IMG/VR virus record: IMGVR_UViG_3300030101_000961
Span: 1-25,754 of that record
Source of the DNA: a virus
Direction: 5' to 3' (one strand)
Length of the DNA stretch: 25,754 bases
Positions 13,701 through 21,969 of the stretch are shown here, piece after piece (position 1 is the first letter of the stretch; each line of letters opens with the position of its first letter). A program made the position numbers and the translations under genes. The notes beneath the pieces were generated by a model that did not search any database, had not been told where the DNA came from, and worked only from the letters and a program-made list of their open reading frames with translations.

Positions 13701-14128
13701 GTGTTTGTTATGAAGATTCTACAACTGCAAGTGTAACATCAACAATAAACATAGACGATTTAGTTAACTTTAGAGATTGTGCTTCTTGTGATGCTTTTGT
13801 TAATCCTCCTCCACCTCCATCAGAAGATAGACCTTCTAATATAAAAGTTATGAGAATATCTACTAGTTCAGCTTCTGATGAGACAACAGCTTGTAATACT
13901 TTAAATACTTATGATTTAAATGTTTATTATGTAGGAGTTTTTGGTGACAATACATATTTATATAGTGATCCTAGTTTAAGTACTTTATATGCACCAACAT
14001 CTGAAACAAACTTTAGAGTAAACGAAAACAGAAACTATTTTAAAATAGGATATTCTGGAGGACCATCAGGTGTTAGACCAGGAGCAGTTTATAACTTTGG
14101 TAGTTGTTCTGGTGTTGATGTGTATTGA
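10769..14128 (+). CDS. Large tail adhesin-like protein with Ig-like and Cys-repeat domains
   Basis: This 1119-aa, Thr/Ser-rich protein is probably a tail fibre or tip adhesin. The start 'MAVNKINSRSPYYV' is one I know from flavobacterial phage tail proteins. Residues about 1-130 look like an Ig-like sandwich. A Calx-beta-like segment follows ('GLTGSFQVYN', 'FETFTLTLN'), then a unit near 350-420 ending 'ADGRISGYVLC', and another Ig-like domain with W/C core near 560-640. Residues about 757-1006 hold three tandem Cys repeats, each starting R/Q-x-C and ending C-x-x-C ('TCQEC', 'DCATC', 'DCASC'). A proline run (NPPPPPSE) leads to a C-terminal unit similar to the 350-420 one. Repeats of this kind usually carry receptor binding; the receptor is unknown. 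Confidence 0.7.
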   Translation: MAVNKINSRSPYYVVGAGSEVVTTSDTDTYQLKIVQVNADGSTSDSPGQGTSGSPITLRAIPVNFTSSGTYTWTGTGASGTTADINITVTLGGGVTNQEVSYGCSTTDSDGNTITATAFVVSWATTTQYYARLTITNDIAPSFSSAGYSGTVTKASAIQASQTVNLQKLKTEIFEVKGRAGDSYSFTIALTVATGYTASPTLAASTASFSGTFGSANVTLASTLTGTLALSETYILTPNVTSVTEGNTFTIDLTTQNIPDNTAVPFTITGISANDLVRNGLTGSFQVYNNTAQEVFEAVKDTTSEQPFETFTLTLNEISPTVSTSVKIYDEQTSETPDTVLVSPTGRTVATVACADTASVTAYFVLLDGQSALGNGVTLFSDQSLQTPYASDGKYYKIGSNNNGIIGAEADGRISGYVLCPTIVTSCNIEESSNVPNTGVVSSSFSTVAGPQGLNPCDLIADTEVYYNGAITEGAILYTQRASDNNLSSPFGGTDNWYKLILTCSDGTPQEHYAYINSYPPGYVSSIKVCGGDISPTTTITSSARVTISMSTVDGNNQGFAFVSQRVKLVAVAENITNPTYQWTKGSSSGSQSNISGETSSELIINEVGGGGETQTSAGDVFYNCKVSGTGVTDLTSTTARQITWEARPSFTLRFASTASASNTACTSGTTVTIHGDRNAKTAFCASSQFFANADGTGALSAGSYSDSTTGTTGSGADGNFRYIEASGIAEDCVNHGCAGEPASQPTSSIQKLAITRCPDQTNAGRLENIIFTDSDPDYSLNTVLRFDGFGQTGGAGCYTVTKVFADTDNLPSGFFSVTQSDLHRAQPYGTCQECVGDIEPEETQVIDPNKYYGAYRQCGNTAGSLFYVVSDSDLPNVFRIGANTQNCRSIIFKLHNNVGDTSAYSPDASVFEDLFPTSFNDCATCIGGGSAPPSATLAGKRTYKQCDDASQTIVFGHTDNLTAAQFQEQYPSVVYNGVCYEDSTTASVTSTINIDDLVNFRDCASCDAFVNPPPPPSEDRPSNIKVMRISTSSASDETTACNTLNTYDLNVYYVGVFGDNTYLYSDPSLSTLYAPTSETNFRVNENRNYFKIGYSGGPSGVRPGAVYNFGSCSGVDVY

Positions 14129-14168
14129 TACTAATTTTATTAATTAAGTTATATAGAAAAAGACATCA

Positions 14169-15239
14169 ATGGCAACACTATCTAGCTCTACTTTAAATTT
14201 ATATTGTTGGACGGGAAGTTTTAGTTCTCAACCTACACAGCCACAATATACGATTACAAAATCTAATCCTGATTCTAACAATACTGTTAGGTTTGAAATA
14301 TCAGAGCTAATACAAGATTATATAACGTTAGTATATGATAATGATTATAATTCTATATCTACAACTTGTTGGTGGTATTATGTAAAAACAAATCAATATA
14401 GTGATCTTGATACACCTTCTTCAACAACGGCTTATGGAATAGCAACAAAAGGCTACACCTATTTTGAAGATGGTCTTAACTCTACGTTGACAACATCTAA
14501 AATGTTTAGCAATAATTATTTATACATACCAGAAAATATACAATATTACATTCCTATATACAAAGGTCCAAACGGAGTAACAAATGTTATATTTTATACG
14601 ATTGATGGTGCAGGTGTAGAATCAGTAGCAGATAGTAAATCCATTACACCTTTATCTGGAGTTCCAGTTACAGAAAATTCAAATGATTATATTGCTTATA
14701 TATCAAGTACAGTTCAAGCAAGTAAAATAGAGTTAGTATCTTCAAACACTTCTGTATCGACATACAGTACAGAAACCTCATCTGCAACAGAAACTATATA
14801 TCCAATATTTACTTGTGAACCTAAATACACTCAAGTAAAAATATCTTTTGTAAATAAATTTGGAGCAGTACAAGATTTATATTTTAACAAGAAGAGAACT
14901 GATAATTTTAACGTAAAAAGAGATAACTTTATTACAAGCACTCTTACATCATCTACAAGTGGTGTTTCATATAATAATTACAATCCTTCAAATATTGTTC
15001 AAGACGTATTGACAACAAAAAGCTTAACACTAAACACAGGATTTTTAAGAGATGAGTATAATGAAACTATGAGACAGTTATTTCAGTCAGAAGATATATG
15101 GATCAGAGATGAAAATAAAACACTGCCTGTTGTTGTAAAAGATTCAAGCTTTACATATAAAACAAGCCTAAACGATAAATTAGTAAACTACACTGTTCAA
15201 TTTGAATTTGCATTTGATGGAATCAACAATATTAGATAA
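14169..15239 (+). CDS. Tail tip / baseplate-type structural protein, 356 aa
   Basis: It starts after a 40-base gap that contains GTTATATAGAA, similar to elements before other virion genes. The product is beta-rich with many Tyr, Ser and Thr. The segment 'VNKFGAVQDLYFNKKRTDNF' resembles the 'N-x-x-G-x-x-Q-D-L/I-x-F-x-K-K' element of Bacteroidetes phage and prophage tail proteins, and 'LTLNTGFLRDEYNETMRQLF' also fits that family. These proteins precede the large hub-like gene in related phages. The role (distal tail or baseplate component) is inferred from that context. The stop overlaps the next ATG by one base (TAATG). Confidence 0.55.
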   Translation: MATLSSSTLNLYCWTGSFSSQPTQPQYTITKSNPDSNNTVRFEISELIQDYITLVYDNDYNSISTTCWWYYVKTNQYSDLDTPSSTTAYGIATKGYTYFEDGLNSTLTTSKMFSNNYLYIPENIQYYIPIYKGPNGVTNVIFYTIDGAGVESVADSKSITPLSGVPVTENSNDYIAYISSTVQASKIELVSSNTSVSTYSTETSSATETIYPIFTCEPKYTQVKISFVNKFGAVQDLYFNKKRTDNFNVKRDNFITSTLTSSTSGVSYNNYNPSNIVQDVLTTKSLTLNTGFLRDEYNETMRQLFQSEDIWIRDENKTLPVVVKDSSFTYKTSLNDKLVNYTVQFEFAFDGINNIR

Positions 15240-18184
15240 TGAATCAAAAGATACAACTCTATATAGAAAATGAACAGGTTGATGTTTTTCAAGATGGTTC
15301 AATAAACATAGTAAGTTCTATAAAAGACTTTAGGTCTCCTGATAAATTGTTTACTGATTTTAGTAGAAATTTTACATTACCTGCAACTGCAAGAAATAAT
15401 AAAGTATTTAAACACTATTATAATTATGATATTTTAGATGGTGGTTTTGACGCAAGAGAAAGTAAATCAGCAAGAATAGAAATAAATGATAGACCTTATA
15501 AAGATGGATATATAACTTTAGATAGTGTTACTCTTAAATATAATAAACCTAGTACCTATAAAATTACTTTTTATGGTGGTCTTAGATTACTAAAAGAATT
15601 GTTTAATAATCTAAAACTAACAGATTTAAATTACTTACAGAGATTTAACATTGATGATACATATTTTGATGGAGGTGGTGAATCTTTTTATCATTACTTA
15701 ACTACACAAAAAGATTATACAGATTCAGATGTTTTTACCATAGGAACAGGAGATGGAGTTACGAAAAGATTTAGAATATTATATAGTCCATATCCACAAC
15801 TAAATACAGATTTTAAATTATTTAATGCAGGAAGTGAAGTATCTACATCTAACTTTTCGTATTCCTATACATCAGGAGATATAATATTCAACACAGCACC
15901 TGCTGCTGGTAATGCAATAACTACAAAGTTATTTTATGAACAACCAATAGTTGTTCCACTAATTTCTACATCAGAAAGATTATATTATTCTAATAACACT
16001 AATTTTTATGGTCAACTATCTGACGGTAATTTATATTATAATGCAAGTGATTATGGAAGCAATACTAACGGTTTAAAGTATGAATATCTTAAACCAGCCA
16101 TTAGAGTACATTTAATTCTTAGAGCAATAGAACAAAAGATAAATAGTGATCCAAACTTAACAAACATAGAATTTTCTAATGATTTCTTAAATGCGACAAA
16201 TAAAAATTATTATGATTTATATATGTGGCTTAATAAAGACAAAAAAGATAATACACAATTTAGTCAAGGAGAAAAAGAATTAACAATTAACACATTCAAC
16301 ATAGTAAGTTCTAGCACATCCTTATATTCAGGTGCTACTGATCCTAATGATATATTATATATAAATTCTGTAAATTCTTCAGGTTTGACAGGTACACAAT
16401 CAGCAGATACAATTATAATTAGAAATGTATCAGCAGCTAATATAGATAACGTAGAATTAAGATTGACAACTACTACTTCTGATAGCACTAACAAATATGG
16501 TTTAAAAATAATAAGAAATGGAGAAATAGTAAAAACATTCCAACCTTCTGCTGGCGTTTCCAAACAGTTTGATTTTAACGTAGAACAAGACGGTGATTAT
16601 CAATTTACTATATTTTCACCTACAGGAATATCAATGACTGGATTTGAAGCAAAGTTTGTAATTAGAGGAGATAGAGACAGTGAAGATTTTAGTGATGTAA
16701 TTATAGGTGGTGGTGCTTTAAATGTAAACAAAAGTCAATTTGATATGAGGTTTAATATGCCTGATATGTCAATAACAGACTTTTTATCTGGATTATTTAA
16801 AATGTTTAATTTAGTCTGTTTTATAGAAGGCACAGAAAATTCATCATATACGACTACACAATCTAATATGAAAAGAATAAGAGTTATGACTTATGATTCT
16901 TATTACGCATCATCTAAATCAGAATTAGATATAACAAACAAAATTGATATATCACAAAGTTCTGTTCATAGAATGTTGCCTTATTCTAAAATAGAATTTA
17001 AATATGAAGATACTGAAGCTATACTTGCAGAGCAACATAAAAGTGCAAATGGTATAGAGTGGGGAGGTGAAAGTTGGTCATACAATGAATCAAGGGGTGA
17101 AAAGAAATATGAAGTCATACCACCTTTTGCACATATGAAATTTGAAAGACTATTAGATGCTGCTGGATCAGCTACAAAAATACAAGTAGGTTATAGTATA
17201 AAAAGAAGCAGTCCAAATAGAAATACTACAGCAAGTGACAAATCTTTTCAAGCAGAAAAATATAATCCACATTTTGGTAAACCCTTGTTGTTTTATCCTC
17301 ATAGAGAAACATCAGGTGAAGCTATACCTTATACATATACAAACTCAAGTAATGTAACTGTTTATTATGGTAACATAACTACATATTATATACCACTAAA
17401 CTCAATAAGTATAGATACTTCTCAATCAAATCATTTTGGAGAAGAAATAGATGAGTATAGAGGAGCTGTTGACGGCACATCAAGTAACGTTAACAATTTA
17501 TTTAATCTATATTATTTAAATTACATTAGACATTTGTTTGATGTTAAATCAAGAATTGTTAAGGTAAAAGCAAATCTTACAAATGCTTTTATATCAAAAT
17601 ATTCTTTGGCAGATAAAATAAGAATATCAGATAAAACTTACAGTATAAATAAAATAGATGTTAATTTACAAAACGGTAAATCTAATTTAGAATTACAAAG
17701 ATATTATAACGTTACATCTTTTTCTTGTCTAAACAATACATTTAATTTAAAAGTAGAAGTAACTTCTGCTGGTAACATATATATATTTGACAACAAATAT
17801 GGTGCTTATCAAATGGGTCAAGGTACTTATGTAATGAATGATGTGCCTTCTGCTCATCCTATTGCTTTTCATAACTTTGGTAAAGAAGATAAATTATCAT
17901 ATACAGGATCAAATTCAGGTGGGTCAAAATCAGGATTAGATGGAAACACTTACACATATTATTATGGTACAGTAACTATAACTGTAGCTGGTGACTTTGG
18001 AACTATAAGTTACGAATGTTATAATCACGGTTATATGGGTGGAGAAAATAATTTAATATACAATGCAGATTGTTTAACAACTGATTCACCAGTAACACCT
18101 CCAGTAACAGGAACGTTAACAGTTGATGCAACAGATATATACGCAGATAGTGGAATCGTAACAGCAGATCAAACAGATGAATAA
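15239..18184 (+). CDS. Large tail tip/hub-like protein with C-terminal cupredoxin-like domain
   Basis: This 981-aa protein begins with a domain I recall from flavobacterial phage tails ('VDVFQDGSINIVSSIKDFRS', 'LFTDFSRNFTLPAT', 'VFKHYYNYDILDGGFDARES'; residues 1-130). Later parts contain a hub-like end 'SLADKIRISDKTYSINKIDV', typical of tail-associated proteins that bind an axis component. Residues about 835-940 differ: 'HPIAFHNFG' and 'YECYNHGYMGG' place His873, Cys927, His930 and Met933 as in type 1 copper cupredoxins (His...Cys-x2-His-x2-Met). Similar domains are widespread in marine phage structural proteins. The C-terminal 40 residues are Thr/Val-rich with TPPVTGTL repeats. Tail location is likely; copper binding is inference. 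Confidence 0.65.
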   Translation: MNQKIQLYIENEQVDVFQDGSINIVSSIKDFRSPDKLFTDFSRNFTLPATARNNKVFKHYYNYDILDGGFDARESKSARIEINDRPYKDGYITLDSVTLKYNKPSTYKITFYGGLRLLKELFNNLKLTDLNYLQRFNIDDTYFDGGGESFYHYLTTQKDYTDSDVFTIGTGDGVTKRFRILYSPYPQLNTDFKLFNAGSEVSTSNFSYSYTSGDIIFNTAPAAGNAITTKLFYEQPIVVPLISTSERLYYSNNTNFYGQLSDGNLYYNASDYGSNTNGLKYEYLKPAIRVHLILRAIEQKINSDPNLTNIEFSNDFLNATNKNYYDLYMWLNKDKKDNTQFSQGEKELTINTFNIVSSSTSLYSGATDPNDILYINSVNSSGLTGTQSADTIIIRNVSAANIDNVELRLTTTTSDSTNKYGLKIIRNGEIVKTFQPSAGVSKQFDFNVEQDGDYQFTIFSPTGISMTGFEAKFVIRGDRDSEDFSDVIIGGGALNVNKSQFDMRFNMPDMSITDFLSGLFKMFNLVCFIEGTENSSYTTTQSNMKRIRVMTYDSYYASSKSELDITNKIDISQSSVHRMLPYSKIEFKYEDTEAILAEQHKSANGIEWGGESWSYNESRGEKKYEVIPPFAHMKFERLLDAAGSATKIQVGYSIKRSSPNRNTTASDKSFQAEKYNPHFGKPLLFYPHRETSGEAIPYTYTNSSNVTVYYGNITTYYIPLNSISIDTSQSNHFGEEIDEYRGAVDGTSSNVNNLFNLYYLNYIRHLFDVKSRIVKVKANLTNAFISKYSLADKIRISDKTYSINKIDVNLQNGKSNLELQRYYNVTSFSCLNNTFNLKVEVTSAGNIYIFDNKYGAYQMGQGTYVMNDVPSAHPIAFHNFGKEDKLSYTGSNSGGSKSGLDGNTYTYYYGTVTITVAGDFGTISYECYNHGYMGGENNLIYNADCLTTDSPVTPPVTGTLTVDATDIYADSGIVTADQTDE

Positions 18185-18330
18185 TGATTAAATTAATAAT
18201 AGAATTACTTAAGACAGATAATTTTTATGGAGTTAATCCTTATATAGATATTGCTAAAGGAAAGTACAAAGCTCCTTTAACAATAACAGAAGCCAAAGAA
18301 GTAATTAAACGCAGATGGTATGGAAGATAA
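18184..18330 (+). CDS. Small 48-aa tail-module protein
   Basis: The ATG overlaps the preceding stop (TAATG) and the gene runs 11 bases into the tape measure gene. The product is 'MIKLIIELLKTDNFYGVNPY' followed by a basic end 'EVIKRRWYGR'. It is tightly placed between hub and tape measure, so it is probably real. Its last codons include a sequence two mismatches from the GC-variant direct repeat (18305-18319), which I take as chance coding similarity. Function unknown. Confidence 0.55.
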   Translation: MIKLIIELLKTDNFYGVNPYIDIAKGKYKAPLTITEAKEVIKRRWYGR

Positions 18331-20227
18331 TAAAAGGATAATATATACTATAGAAATAAACGATCAAGGTAAGATTAAAATAGATAATGTTACTAAAGGT
18401 TTTGAAAAAGCTTCTGGAGCAGTAAAAAAACTCAATCAAGATCTTCTCACTCAAGGTGAGATAATGGAGGATAATGCTAAGAAGAATGAGAATATGATTG
18501 ACAAAACAGGATTAGCAGGTGCTACTCTTGTTGAACTTGGTCGTACTATTTCTGATTCTAACTATGGTCTTCGAGCTATGGCTAACAACATATCTCAATT
18601 ATCCACGTTATTCATTACGCTTATAACAACTTCTGGTGGTCTAACAAAAGGTTTTGGTCAGTTGCTAAAAGTAGCTATGGGACCAGTTGGTTTAATCGTA
18701 GCTTTTCAAGGTATTATAGCATTATTTGAAAGAGCAGATATGCAAGCATCAAAACTTGAGAGATCAACAAATGCTTTAACAGATGCACAAGCTAAGGCAG
18801 GAGTTGAACTTAAAATGTTAAGAAAAGCTATAAATGATGGTACATTTAGTCAAGAAGAACTTGAAACAGTAATCACCAGAGTAAATGATGAATATGATGA
18901 TTTAAATTTACGAGTTGGAGATAATGCAAGGTTAACTGATGATTCTGCTTTAGCTATTGACAATAAAATACTTTCGTTGGAAAAGTTAGCTATTGCAAAT
19001 GCAATTAATACAGAAGCAGAAAAATTATACTCAAAACAATTAGACATTGATTTAAGAAAAGAAAAAGCTTTAGAGGAAGCAAGAATCAAGCAAGGAAATG
19101 ATAGAGTGTTTAGACAGACATCATTTGGAACTACAGTAGCAAGAACAGATGAACAAACTGAAGCAAGAAGACAAAAAAGAATCAAAGCTGTAGAAGATGA
19201 ATTTAATAAAGAACAAGAAAAGCTTGATGAGGAATTTAAAACACTAAGAAAGGTAGCAGATCAAAATGATTACTATACAGAGACATTTGTAAATAATAGT
19301 AAAACAAGAACTAAATCTACAAAAGACGAAGAGAAAGAAAGATTAAAGTTTGCTACAGATGTTGAAGACGCTTTAGCTATAAGTCAACAACAACAATTTG
19401 AACTTGAAAGACAAAGACTTTCCGATCATTATGACGCTTTAATAAAACAAACTAAAGAAAATGGAGATAGTACATTGGCTTTAGAAATAGCAAAATTTTC
19501 TGCTTTAAATCAATTAGATAACGAGGAGTTAGAAAGATTACAGCAAGTCCAAGATAAGAAAGACGCTATAGCAGAAAGAGAAACTTTAAGGGATATAAGA
19601 ATTGCACAGGCTAAAATAAGACTTAAACAGCAAGAGTTAAAAACTGAACAACAAATAGATTTAGCAAGAGTTGGTTTTGCTAAACAAATAGCAGGTATAT
19701 TCAAAAGTATTGCAGGAGAAGGAACAGCTCTTGCAAAAGCAGGTTTAGTTATAGAAAAGGGTGCTGCAATAGCAGATATTATAATAAAAGCACAACAAAG
19801 TATTGCTACACAAACAGCAGCATCATCAGCTTATGCTTTACAAACACAAGCAGCTTACGCTTCATTACCTGTTGCAGGTGTAGGTATAGCTGCAAGTTTA
19901 ATAGCAAAAAATAAAATAGCATTAGCTAAAAATATAGCACAAACTAAAATAGGTGCAGGTTTATCTATAGCTCAAATATTAGCTACATCTTTAGCGTCAA
20001 AAGGATCAGGAATACAAGCACCTTCAGCTGGTACAACACCGACTCCATCAGCACCACAAATACAAGCTCCTGCATTTAATGTAGTAGGTGCTACACAAAC
20101 AAGTCAGTTAGCACAGACAATTGCAGGTGCAGAAGATAGACCTGTAAAAGCATTTGTTGTAGCGTCAGACGTAACAACAGCACAGGAACTTGAACGCAGT
20201 ACGATTGAAGGAGCATCACTTGGATAA
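18320..20227 (+). CDS. Tail tape measure protein
   Basis: The 635-aa product is almost wholly helical: charged coiled coils (residues about 145-460, rich in Glu, Lys, Gln and Arg), a hydrophobic segment near 90-135 ('LSTLFITLIT', 'VAMGPVGLIVAFQGIIALF') and an Ala-rich region near 460-560 that can cross or perturb a membrane. The C-terminus ('PAFNVVGATQTSQLAQTIAG', then 'PVKAFVVASDVTTAQELERS') is the end I recall for Bacteroidetes phage tape measures. Tape measures set tail length at about 0.15 nm per residue, which would give roughly 95 nm, and are ejected ahead of DNA. The length fits a siphovirus. Confidence 0.85.
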   Translation: MEDNKRIIYTIEINDQGKIKIDNVTKGFEKASGAVKKLNQDLLTQGEIMEDNAKKNENMIDKTGLAGATLVELGRTISDSNYGLRAMANNISQLSTLFITLITTSGGLTKGFGQLLKVAMGPVGLIVAFQGIIALFERADMQASKLERSTNALTDAQAKAGVELKMLRKAINDGTFSQEELETVITRVNDEYDDLNLRVGDNARLTDDSALAIDNKILSLEKLAIANAINTEAEKLYSKQLDIDLRKEKALEEARIKQGNDRVFRQTSFGTTVARTDEQTEARRQKRIKAVEDEFNKEQEKLDEEFKTLRKVADQNDYYTETFVNNSKTRTKSTKDEEKERLKFATDVEDALAISQQQQFELERQRLSDHYDALIKQTKENGDSTLALEIAKFSALNQLDNEELERLQQVQDKKDAIAERETLRDIRIAQAKIRLKQQELKTEQQIDLARVGFAKQIAGIFKSIAGEGTALAKAGLVIEKGAAIADIIIKAQQSIATQTAASSAYALQTQAAYASLPVAGVGIAASLIAKNKIALAKNIAQTKIGAGLSIAQILATSLASKGSGIQAPSAGTTPTPSAPQIQAPAFNVVGATQTSQLAQTIAGAEDRPVKAFVVASDVTTAQELERSTIEGASLG

Positions 20228-20261
20228 TGAAACAGAATAAACTCAATAAGGTTATTTAATT

Positions 20262-21773
20262 ATGGAAAAGATTATAGAACTAATCATAGACGATCAAAAT
20301 GAAATTAGTGGTATTCAAGCAATATCAATAGTTGAAAACCCAGCTATAGAAGAAGATTTTATAGCACTTAAAGAACATAAAGAGGTAAGACTTGCAGAGG
20401 TTGATGCAGAGAAAAGAATATTGATGGGTCCTGCTCTTATTCCAAACAAAAAGATATTTAGAAAGGGAGCAGATGATGACCACAATTATTACATATATTT
20501 TTCAGAAGATACTGTAAGAAAAGCATCTGAATTATTCTTTATAAAAAATAAACATCAAAACTCTACATTTGAACATACTTTTGATTTAAAAGATATGTCA
20601 GTTGTAGAATCTTGGCTTATAGAAGATCCAAAGAAAGATAAAGCTGCTGCTTATGGATTTGATCTACCAAAAGGAACTTGGATGGTTTCTATGAAAGTCT
20701 TAAATGATAATGTATGGCAAGCAGTAAAAGAAGGAGAAGTAAAAGGTTTTTCTATAGAAGGATACTTTGCTGATGGACTAGAAAGACCTAAAGAAAGTAT
20801 TAAAGAAGAAATAGACGAACTAAACGCAGAATATGAATTAAGAGAAGTTCTTGCTGCACTAACAGAAGAAGTAGAATTAGAATCTTACGGAGATTATCCA
20901 GAGTCTGCAAAAAACAATGCAATACGAGGTATTAAATATAATAAGGCTGTTAATAATAAATGTGCTACTGCTGTTGGTAAAACAAGAGCAAGACAATTAG
21001 AAAGAGGAGAAAACTTTACATTACCAACTCTTAAACGCATATACTCATTTTTATCTAGGGCAGAAACTTATTATAAAGAAGGAGATAATGAAGCTTGTGG
21101 AACTATATCATATTTATTATGGGGTGGTAAATCTATGTTTAACTGGGTAGAATCTAAACTTAGAGGATTAGATGAGTTATCTGTAGATTTATATTCTGAA
21201 AAAGTAAATGATGATTTTGCAATAATTATGGATAGACTTGCATATGCTTCCAAAGAACAAGCAGAAAAAATAGCAGGAGATATTGGATGTGAAGGCATAC
21301 ACGAACACGAGTTTGAAAATCAGACTTGGTATATGCCTTGTAAGCAACACGCACTTGCAGAAGTTGGACCAAGAGGTGGTATAAGAAAATCACCAAAAGC
21401 ACCAGCATCAGACACACCTAATAGAAACCCTAAAGGTAAGGGTACAGCTAGGGGTACAGCTAAGGGTAAAAGAGGAGCAAAAGTATCTGCAAAAGATAGA
21501 AAGACATTACAGAAAAAAGCTGACGACTTTAACAAAAGATATAAAGAAAAATTAGGTTATGGTGTTACAGTCGGTATGTTAGCTTCGGTCTTCCAAAGAG
21601 GTCTTGGTGCATTTAACAGGAGTAGCTCTCCAAGAGTAAATAGTCCTTCTCAATGGGCATTTGCACGAGTCAATGCGTTTTTGTATTTAGTGAAGAACGG
21701 AAGACCACAAAATGCTAAATACGTTACTGACAACGACATTCTTCCCTCTAAACATCCAAAGTCAAGTAAATGA
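20262..21773 (+). CDS. XkdF-like prohead protease fused to three extra phage modules
   Basis: Residues about 1-170 fit the XkdF-like serine protease family (Peptidase_S78_2). They contain 'ILMGPALIPNKKIFR', 'YYIYFSEDTV', a His at 105 (STFEHTF), 'VVESWLI', 'LPKGTWMVSMKV' and the probable catalytic Ser164 (KGFSIEGYF). Such proteases trim scaffold and capsid during head maturation. Three modules follow. Residues about 205-300 have 'DYPESAKNNAIRGIKYN' and 'LWGGKSMFNWVESKL'. Residues about 330-365 have Cys343, His347, His349, Cys360 and His363 in a likely metal-binding arrangement. Residues about 365-500 have 'EVGPRGGIRKSPKAP', then a DUF5824-like 'VFQRGLGAF...SQWAFARVNAFL'. At 503 aa it is much longer than a bare protease. 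It begins just after a GTTATTTAATT element and precedes the scaffold-like gene. Confidence 0.8.
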   Translation: MEKIIELIIDDQNEISGIQAISIVENPAIEEDFIALKEHKEVRLAEVDAEKRILMGPALIPNKKIFRKGADDDHNYYIYFSEDTVRKASELFFIKNKHQNSTFEHTFDLKDMSVVESWLIEDPKKDKAAAYGFDLPKGTWMVSMKVLNDNVWQAVKEGEVKGFSIEGYFADGLERPKESIKEEIDELNAEYELREVLAALTEEVELESYGDYPESAKNNAIRGIKYNKAVNNKCATAVGKTRARQLERGENFTLPTLKRIYSFLSRAETYYKEGDNEACGTISYLLWGGKSMFNWVESKLRGLDELSVDLYSEKVNDDFAIIMDRLAYASKEQAEKIAGDIGCEGIHEHEFENQTWYMPCKQHALAEVGPRGGIRKSPKAPASDTPNRNPKGKGTARGTAKGKRGAKVSAKDRKTLQKKADDFNKRYKEKLGYGVTVGMLASVFQRGLGAFNRSSSPRVNSPSQWAFARVNAFLYLVKNGRPQNAKYVTDNDILPSKHPKSSK

Positions 21774-21916
21774 AATATAAAAGAAGAAAAAATGCAACTG
21801 TAAGCAAAAGTTCTCCCAGAACTAAAAGCAGAGGTTGTCTTTGTCCTGATGGCAGAACTTACTCTACAAAATGCTGTGACGGTACTTTGGAAGCACAAGG
21901 TATTGGTAAAGTTTAA
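21770..21916 (+). CDS. Small Cys-rich conserved protein, 48 aa
   Basis: The start is an ATGA overlap with the protease gene. After a very basic N-terminus (MKYKRRKNATVSKSSPRTKS) comes 'RGCLCPDGRTYSTKCCDGTL' and 'AQGIGKV'. I recall the C-L-C-x-(D/N)-G-x-x-Y-S-x-x-C-C-D-G-x-L-x-A-Q-G-I-G pattern from many small proteins of flavobacterial phages, always near head genes, with no known role. Four Cys in CxC and CC pairs suggest a disulfide- or metal-stabilised knot. Confidence 0.75.
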   Translation: MKYKRRKNATVSKSSPRTKSRGCLCPDGRTYSTKCCDGTLEAQGIGKV

Positions 21917-21969
21917 AAATACAACAACATATTTTTTATAAGTAATTTATATAAATACATATATAAGTT

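Noticed and set aside
18305-18319. Further copy of the direct repeat (TTAAACGCAGATGGT)
   Set aside because: Two mismatches in the core and it codes for the end of a real gene; isolated, so probably chance. The same applies to partial matches near 8740 and 24440.
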